Positions 29,459 through 34,102 of a stretch of DNA of 34,102 nt are shown in pieces. Within the stretch, counting starts at the first letter, position 1. Every line of letters starts with the position of its first letter. Position numbers and translations under genes: made by a program. The DNA is from Bradyrhizobium sp. STM 3809 (GTDB lineage Bacteria; Pseudomonadota; Alphaproteobacteria; Rhizobiales; Xanthobacteraceae). The DNA lies in the NCBI RefSeq assembly GCF_000239795.1, contig NZ_CAFJ01000006.1:1-34102 (forward strand), in the 5' to 3' direction. The notes under the pieces were generated by a model, which saw only the letters and a program-made list of their open reading frames with translations, searched no databases and had not been told where the DNA came from.

Positions 29459-30315
29459 GCGAGATCCTGCTGCGCACCGGCCGGCTCGGCTTCGCCTATC
29501 CGGCGCGGTCGCGCGCGCTGTTCGGCAAGCCCGAGATGCGCGACGTCATCAAATCGGTCGATCTCGCGGTGCCGCGCGGCGCCGTGCTCGGCCTCGTCGG
29601 CGAGTCCGGCTCGGGCAAGACCACGCTCGGCCGCCTCCTGGTGCGGCTGCTGGAGCCGACCGCGGGCGGCATCCAGTTCGATGGCGTCGAGATCAGTCAT
29701 CTCACCGAAGAGGCGTTGCGACCCTTGCGCGCGCGGATTCAGATGATCTTCCAGGATCCGCAATCCTCGCTCAATCCGCGGCTGCCGCTGGCGGTGACCC
29801 TGACGCGCCAGCTCGAAGTCTATGGCCGCCTCAACGGCCGGCGCGACCGCCGCGACAAGGCCGCGGCGCTGCTCGACCTCGTCGGCCTGCCGACGGCCTT
29901 CGTCGACCGCTATCCGCACGAGCTGTCCGGCGGCCAGCGCCAGCGCGCCGGCATCGCGCGCGCGCTCGCGCTGCAGCCCGACTTCATCGTCGCCGACGAG
30001 ATCGTCTCCGGTCTCGACGTCTCGACCCAGGCGCACATCCTGATGCTGCTGAAGGATCTCCGAGCCAAGCTCGGGCTCACCGTCGTTTTCATCAGCCACG
30101 ATCTCTCGGTGATCCGCGTGCTGTGCGACGAGGTCGCGATCCTCCGGGGCGGCGAGGTGGTGGAGCACGGCCCGGTCGGCCGCATCTTCTCCCATCCGCA
30201 ACACGCCTATACGCGCCAGTTGCTCGCCGCCATTCCGCTCCCCGATGTCGAGCCGGGCTGGCTCGACGACTCCCCGTCCCGTCAGCAACCGCAGCAGCAG
30301 GGATCCGCCGCATGA
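29455..30315 (+). CDS. Dpp/Opp-type ABC transporter ATPase, DppF-like
   Basis: 286-residue second ATPase of the importer. The ATG at 29455 overlaps the upstream stop. The Walker A is GESGSGKT (49-56), the signature [15 protein letters not shown], and the Walker B region [12 protein letters not shown]. In that last motif the usual PTSALD is IVSGLD, as in many DppF proteins. The C-terminal [18 protein letters not shown] domain is typical. The stop overlaps the dehydrogenase start by 4 bp, tying that enzyme to the transporter transcript. Confidence 0.95.
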   Translation: MSEILLRTGRLGFAYPARSRALFGKPEMRDVIKSVDLAVPRGAVLGLVGESGSGKTTLGRLLVRLLEPTAGGIQFDGVEISHLTEEALRPLRARIQMIFQDPQSSLNPRLPLAVTLTRQLEVYGRLNGRRDRRDKAAALLDLVGLPTAFVDRYPHELSGGQRQRAGIARALALQPDFIVADEIVSGLDVSTQAHILMLLKDLRAKLGLTVVFISHDLSVIRVLCDEVAILRGGEVVEHGPVGRIFSHPQHAYTRQLLAAIPLPDVEPGWLDDSPSRQQPQQQGSAA

Positions 30316-31028
30316 GTGCACCGATCAAGGACTGCGTCGTCGTCATCACCGGCGCCACCGGCGCCATCGCGAAGGCGCTGATCGCCGAGCTGCTCGGGCG
30401 CGGCGCCGCCAAGATCTACGCCGCCGCGCGCGACGTCTCCGGCATTGCCGCGAGCAACAAGGTCGTGCCGCTGAAGCTCGATGTCACCAGCGACGCCGAC
30501 GCGGCCGCCGCCGCCGCGCAGGCCTCCGACGCGACGCTGCTGATCAACAATGCCGGCGTCAATCACAACACGGCCTTCATGCTGGCGCCCGATCTCGCCA
30601 TCGCCACCGAGGAGATCGAGATCAACTACCTCGCCCCATTGCGGCTGACCCGCGCCTTCGCCCCGGTGCTGATCAAGAACAAGGGCGCCGTGCTCAACAT
30701 CCTCACCATCCTGGCGCGCGTGAACCTGCCGCTGATGGGCTCCTATTGCGCTTCGAAGGCCGCAGCGCTGAGCCTGACGCAAGGCCTGCGCGGCGAGCTG
30801 ACGCCGAAGGGCGTGCGCGTCGCCGGCGCCCTGCCCGGCGCGGTCGACACCCGCATGACGGCGGGTCTTCCGATTCCGAAGATGACGCCGGCCGAGGCGG
30901 CGAAGGAGATCCTCGACGGCTACGAGGCCGGCGAGGAGGACATCTATGTCGGCGACATGGCCCGCGGCCTCGCGGCCGGCCTGGCGCAGGATCACAAGGC
31001 GGTGGAGAAGCAATTGGCGTCGGGGTGA
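30312..31028 (+). CDS. Short-chain dehydrogenase/reductase (SDR)
   Basis: 238-residue NAD(P)-dependent oxidoreductase with a Rossmann fold. The cofactor loop TGATGAIA lies at 13-20, NNAG at 79-82, the structural N105, and the catalytic Y145 and K149 in SYCASKAA. The position 13 residues before the tyrosine, normally the catalytic serine, is T132 (NILTILA). An R40/D41 at the end of the second strand hints at NADP use. The start overlaps the ATPase stop by ATGA, making this the last gene of the hydrolase-importer operon. It probably oxidises or reduces the imported compound or its hydrolysis product. Confidence 0.9.
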   Translation: MSAPIKDCVVVITGATGAIAKALIAELLGRGAAKIYAAARDVSGIAASNKVVPLKLDVTSDADAAAAAAQASDATLLINNAGVNHNTAFMLAPDLAIATEEIEINYLAPLRLTRAFAPVLIKNKGAVLNILTILARVNLPLMGSYCASKAAALSLTQGLRGELTPKGVRVAGALPGAVDTRMTAGLPIPKMTPAEAAKEILDGYEAGEEDIYVGDMARGLAAGLAQDHKAVEKQLASG

Positions 31029-31074
31029 CGCGCGAGACTGGCAGCAAGAATGGCAGCGCAGGCGCGTGCTCCGT

Positions 31075-31215
31075 CCTTCGAAAGGCTGGCTGCAGCGTTC
31101 GATCTCACCCCTCATGGTGAGGAGGCGCGCAGCGCCTTCTCGAACCATGACGCCCGAGCAACGGCCTCACCCTTCGAGACGCCCGCCTGCGGCGGGCTCC
31201 TCAGGGTGAGGGGCG
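31075..31215. repeat. Dispersed intergenic repeat (CTCATGGTGAGGAGGCGC type)
   Basis: Holds nested palindromes: TCATGGT (31112-31118) with ACCATGA (31144-31150), and CGCCCGC-CTGC-GGCGGGC near 31180-31198, ending CTCAGGGTGAGG. Frames through it give the FETPACGGLLRVR junk peptide seen in rhizobial intergenic repeats. It fills much of the gap after the dehydrogenase gene and could serve as a 3' stem-loop for that operon. Confidence 0.72.
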
Positions 31216-31315
31216 GGAGTTGGTCGAGCGGCTCGACTGCGCGGGGGGCCGCGAAGCTCCCGGCTCACCTCGCGAGCTCGCTGCCGGTGGCGGATGCGCG
31301 CCATCACTCGGAACT

Positions 31316-31372
31316 CGACCTTCATGGTGAGGGGGCCGTCTTGGCGGCGCGTCTCGAACCACGAGGCCTCAA
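31316..31372. repeat. Partial, diverged second copy of the CATGGTGAGG repeat
   Basis: CTTCATGGTGAGGGGGCCGTC ... GCGTCTCGAACCACGAGGCC parallels the left half of the element at 31075-31215. It lies just upstream of the VOC protein gene, so that gene's promoter must be within or next to repeat sequence. Confidence 0.55.
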
Positions 31373-31406
31373 TCGTTCGATGTCAACCCTTGGTCGGAGT
31401 CCTTCA

Positions 31407-32006
31407 ATGAAGATTGCCAAACTCATCAGCACAGCTTTCGCCGCCCTCGCCCTCTCCTCCTCCCTCGCCGCCGCCGACTCCATCCCCGGTCTGCGCGGCC
31501 ACGACCACACCGGCATCACCGTGCCCGATGTCAAGGCCGCGATCGCCTTCTTCACCGACGTGATCGGCTGCAAGCAGGCGATGTCGTTCGGGCCGTTCTC
31601 CGACGACAAGGGCACGTTCATGCAAGACGTCGTCAACGTGCATCCGCGCGCCGTCATCGACGAGATCAGCATGGTCCGCTGCGGCTATGGCTCGAACATC
31701 GAGCTGTTCCAGTACGAGGCGCCGGACCAGGCCAGGACACAGCCGAAGAACAGCGATTTCGGCGGCCACCACATCGCGCTCTATGTCGACGACATCGACA
31801 AGGCCGCGGCCTATCTGAAGTCGAAGGGCGTGCGCACCATGCAGGGCCCGATCCCGATCACCGAAGGCCCGGCCGGCGGCCAGTCGATCCTGTACTTCCT
31901 GACCCCGTGGGACCTGCAGATGGAGCTGATCAGCTATCCCAAGGGCATGGCCTACGAGAAGACCGCGACCACCGTGCTGTGGTCGACGACGGAGCCGCAG
32001 AAGTAA
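31407..32006 (+). CDS. Secreted VOC-fold (glyoxalase/dioxygenase superfamily) protein
   Basis: 199 residues. The ATG at 31407 has GGAG about 8 nt upstream. A Sec signal peptide (MKIAKLISTAFAALALSSSL, then AAA before DS) predicts periplasmic export, unusual for this mostly cytosolic superfamily. Two paired beta-alpha-beta-beta-beta modules are visible: GHDHTGITVPDVKAAIAFF ... NIELFQYE and GGHHIALYVDDIDKAAAYL ... MELISYP. H34, E99, H122 and E173 fall where VOC enzymes place their metal ligands, so a metal-binding active site is likely. It could be a lyase, isomerase, dioxygenase or binding protein. It is separated from the upstream operon by repeats, so probably has its own promoter. Confidence 0.85.
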   Translation: MKIAKLISTAFAALALSSSLAAADSIPGLRGHDHTGITVPDVKAAIAFFTDVIGCKQAMSFGPFSDDKGTFMQDVVNVHPRAVIDEISMVRCGYGSNIELFQYEAPDQARTQPKNSDFGGHHIALYVDDIDKAAAYLKSKGVRTMQGPIPITEGPAGGQSILYFLTPWDLQMELISYPKGMAYEKTATTVLWSTTEPQK

Positions 32007-32048
32007 GACGACGCGAAACCAATTCGCTCCACGTCGAAGCTCCCTCAA

Positions 32049-32076
32049 CTCTCTCCCCGTTCCTACGGGGAGAGAG
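32049..32076. terminator. Strong stem-loop downstream of the VOC gene
   Basis: Perfect 12-bp stem CTCTCTCCCCGT / ACGGGGAGAGAG with a TCCT loop, 43 nt after the stop. It lacks a following U-tract, so it may stabilise a 3' end rather than terminate. It also forms the left end of a dispersed repeat. Confidence 0.5.
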
Positions 32077-32185
32077 CCGGGGTGAGAGGCAGCCGCAAGG
32101 GGAGTGAATGTGGTGAGACCTGTACGCCCTCACCCGGATTGCATCTTCGATGCAATCGGTCCCCTCCCGGACGTGGCAGGACGAT
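32049..32185. repeat. Dispersed intergenic repeat (GGGGAGAGAGCCGGGGTGAG / ACCCGGATTGCATC type)
   Basis: Starts with the 12-bp stem-loop above and includes a second perfect hairpin, GATTGCATC-TTC-GATGCAATC (32137-32157), inside CCTCACCCGGATTGC. I recognise this combination as a common Bradyrhizobium intergenic family. It has no coding content. Confidence 0.65.
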
Positions 32186-32224
32186 CACATCTGACGACCG
32201 GAGTTTTGCGCCGGTCACTCTCCC

Positions 32225-32313
32225 CGTCGTCATGGCCCGGTTCGTCCCGGCCATCCACGCCCTTCGATATCCTGAGAACGACATGGATGCCCGGGACGCG
32301 CCCGGGCATGACG
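32225..32313. repeat. Palindromic intergenic repeat, copy 2 (GTCATGCCCGGG type)
   Basis: Opens CGTCGTCATGGCCCGG and ends GCCCGGGCATGACGG. Both halves contain their own hairpins, as in the copy at 1883-1972. It belongs to the same family; the inner spacer differs. Confidence 0.75.
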
Positions 32314-32467
32314 GAGAAACTCATCCGGAGGATCGTTCTCCGGGACGGCTCCGCCATTGCGTTTGCGATAGCCCGGCCATGAGCAGGGAACGGGTACGGA
32401 AGTCAGCGAGCGCAGTCGCGCCGTTCGAACGCGACAGCTGCGAACGCGGTCAGCTCAGACCCATGCC

Positions 32468-33055
32468 TCAGTTGAACCCCACCGGCGCGGCGCTCGCCAT
32501 CCAGCCATCCGAGCGCGTGTTGCGCGCGAACCGCTGATAGCGCGAGGCGCGGGCTTCGCGCGTCGGACCGGCAGCCGCCCCATACATCGAGCCGCCGCGC
32601 GGGTTGACGATGGTGTAGCCGGCGATCGAGCGCGGGTGCTCGCGGGTGACGTGGCCGCCGGAATTGCCGTCATGCACCAGCCAGACGTTGCCGGCGACCT
32701 GCTGCTGCAGGATCATCACGTGGCCCGTGCGGACGGCGGCCATGCCCGGAGCCGGCATGGCGCGCGGGAAGCGGCGCCAGTTGGCAGCTAGGTTGAGCTC
32801 GGGAATGACGCGGCCAAAGGTGTAGAGCGAGGCCTCGCAGCCGCAGAACGCGTGCGGACAACCCGACGGGCGGCTGCCGACGACACGACCTTCGACGACG
32901 CGGCCATCGCCCGGAATCGAGGCCATCGCGCTCATGAAGCCGTGGTGGCGGTAGGAATAGTGATGATGAGAGAAATGATGATGGTGACGAGGACGCGCCT
33001 CGGCTTGAACGGAGAGGGCGAGCAATGCGGCGACGACAAGAACAACGCGGTACAT
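32468..33055 (-). CDS. Secreted His-rich protein with a CHAP/NlpC-like cysteine-peptidase look
   Basis: 195 residues from the ATG at 33055, with AGGAG about 8 nt upstream; the longer frame to 33103 lacks a ribosome site. A signal peptide (MYRVVLVVAALLALSVQAEA) is followed at once by a His/Tyr-rich segment (RPRHHHHFSHHHYSYRHHG), a possible metal-binding tail. The rest has CPHAFCGCEAS, then GHVMILQQ and WLVHDGNSGG, in the order Cys...His...Asp/Asn expected of a CHAP/NlpC-type fold. I do not recognise a named family with certainty. A role in cell-wall remodelling is possible but inferred. Its upstream gap faces the GFA gene. Confidence 0.75.
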   Translation of the reverse strand: MYRVVLVVAALLALSVQAEARPRHHHHFSHHHYSYRHHGFMSAMASIPGDGRVVEGRVVGSRPSGCPHAFCGCEASLYTFGRVIPELNLAANWRRFPRAMPAPGMAAVRTGHVMILQQQVAGNVWLVHDGNSGGHVTREHPRSIAGYTIVNPRGGSMYGAAAGPTREARASRYQRFARNTRSDGWMASAAPVGFN

Positions 33056-33264
33056 TGGAGGACTCCTGTACGCTGTGAAATCCCCCTGCCGCGCGCCAAT
33101 CAACCGCTAAACATGTCCTCAAAGTGACGGAATCGCCCCTGAGCCATGCATTTGCGGGACAGAGCTGCCCGCTCATGCGGTTCCGAATTAACGTATTTGC
33201 TTGACTCGCAGTCGAAATCCCTTTCGCCAATTCCGCTGGTCCTTTCGTGTCCCAGGAGGAAAAA

Positions 33265-33660
33265 ATGACCGCCTTCAAGGGCAGCTGCCTGTGCGGCGAC
33301 GTCGCTTTCGAGGTCGACGGCCCGTTCGACAAATTCCTCAACTGCCACTGCTCGCGCTGTCGCAAGGCGAGCGGCACCGCGCATTCCTGTGAGGTCGTCG
33401 TCAAGGCGGCGGCGCTGCGCTGGCTGCACGGCACAGCCAACGTCGCGCGCTTCGACCTGCCGCAGGCGCGCAGCTTCGCCACCGCGTTCTGCACCCGATG
33501 CGGCAGCCCGATGCCGCATCTGACACGCAGCGGCCGCGAGGCCATCATTCCCGCCGGCAGCTTCGATCAGCCACTCGGCGCCGCGCCCGACCGCCACGTG
33601 CACTGGGCCTCGCGCGCCGACTGGTACATCCACGGCGAAAGCCTGCGCGCGGAGGATTGA
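33265..33660 (+). CDS. GFA/Mss4-fold zinc-binding protein
   Basis: 131 residues with the cysteine pattern of the glutathione-dependent formaldehyde-activating enzyme (GFA, DUF636) family: C8 and C10 (GSCLCGDV), C27, C29 and C32 (NCHCSRCRK), and C76 and C79 (FCTRCGSP). These form two zinc sites. A strong ribosome site AGGAGGA sits 4 nt before the ATG at 33265. Most family members have no proven formaldehyde activity, so the function stays open. Transcribed divergently from the secreted protein at 32468-33055. Confidence 0.92.
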   Translation: MTAFKGSCLCGDVAFEVDGPFDKFLNCHCSRCRKASGTAHSCEVVVKAAALRWLHGTANVARFDLPQARSFATAFCTRCGSPMPHLTRSGREAIIPAGSFDQPLGAAPDRHVHWASRADWYIHGESLRAED

Positions 33661-33816
33661 TCCGGTCGAGAGGCGTGCCGCGTGCGCCGGGCCGTTGCCC
33701 GTCGGCCAAATCAGCGACGAGGCGCGCCTTCAATCATTCGCTTCGCAGGCCTCGACCGACCGCAAAGCGACGGGTGCAATAGACCTGTTTTCCGGCGCAG
33801 CTCCAACGTGATGGAT

Positions 33817-34102
33817 CTGTCCGCACCGACCGCGACGAAGATTCATCTTCCGTTTTTTCGAAATTCATGCTTCTCTGGGCGCATCCCGTCTCATCGACGA
33901 GGGGCGCTGCGCGGTCGTCACGAAGCGTGGAGTGCGGGATGTGGTGGGCGGGCCGGTTTGCAGCGTGAGTGATCGCGCCGACGAACAACACCGGCCCGTA
34001 CGGTCAAGTCGCGTGGTCCTGGCCTCCCGAAGCTGAGGTCAAGTCTGCGGTGATGCGCGGCAAGCGCGTCCTGGAGATGACGGTGGCCAACACGCCCGGC
34101 GC
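33817..34102. repeat. Dispersed Bradyrhizobium-type repeat, truncated by the right edge (probable)
   Basis: The stretch CGTCACGAAGCGTGGAGTGCGGGATG followed by CAGCGTGAGTGATCG and a frame giving YGQVAWSWPPEAEVKSAV closely recalls a multicopy non-coding sequence of Bradyrhizobium, whose spurious ORFs contain VVWSWRPEAGAKLAV-like peptides. The frame opens at a GTG (33969) without a ribosome site, which argues against a real gene. Identification rests on remembered pattern, not a search. Confidence 0.5.

Noticed and set aside
33969-34102. Possible start of a new gene running off the right edge
   Set aside because: The frame is open, but there is no ribosome site and the peptide matches remembered junk from a dispersed repeat; kept only as a repeat.

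Overview
The window is GC-rich, densely coded chromosomal DNA that most resembles a Bradyrhizobium-type alphaproteobacterium. The clues are several families of palindromic intergenic repeats I recognise from Bradyrhizobium and relatives, multiple family-5 (Dpp/Opp) ABC transporters, and a FecR/VCBS surface protein beside a CHASE2 cyclase. The genus is inferred, not proven. I saw no tRNA, rRNA, CRISPR array, transposase or phage gene.

Layout. (1) 1-5452: a peptide-type ABC importer on the minus strand (solute-binding protein, then two permeases, the last leaving the window at the left edge). A paralogous solute-binding protein is transcribed divergently. (2) 5453-5872: gene-free, holding three palindromic repeats, one a 131-bp element with perfect 15-bp terminal inverted repeats. 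(3) 5873-15255: the most interesting block. A CHASE2 adenylate cyclase lies just downstream, on the same strand, of a 1,899-residue surface protein (FecR domain, VCBS repeats, beta-helix-like core, RTX-like C-terminus). Diverging from the surface protein across a 602-bp AT-rich region is a LapG-type periplasmic cysteine protease. The surface protein carries an AAAG motif (residues 110-113) that fits the LapG cleavage consensus and lies where LapA is cut. (4) 15277-16752: an amidase-signature hydrolase, convergent with the protease gene.

(5) 17134-22987: a heavy-metal efflux operon: a small His/Cys-rich secreted protein, then czcC, czcB and czcA. CzcA keeps the D402/D408/E415 proton-relay residues. 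(6) 22975-31028: a MarR-like regulator whose 3' end overlaps czcA, divergent from a probable seven-gene catabolic operon. That operon holds a dienelactone hydrolase fused to an extra C-terminal domain, a Tat-exported solute-binding protein, two permeases, two ATPases and a short-chain dehydrogenase. Four consecutive junctions are 4-bp ATGA overlaps. (7) 31029-34102: a secreted VOC-fold protein, a His-rich secreted protein with a peptidase-like look, and a GFA/Mss4-fold zinc protein, separated by repeat-filled gaps. The right edge cuts through what looks like another dispersed repeat.

Working model for block 3 (inference): the adhesin is exported by a type I system encoded elsewhere, held at the outer membrane by its N-terminal module, and released when the LapG-like protease cuts at AAAG. 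The CHASE2 cyclase may couple an extracytoplasmic signal to cAMP. An exact TTAA-N7-TTAA box between adhesin and protease suggests cell-cycle (CtrA) control.
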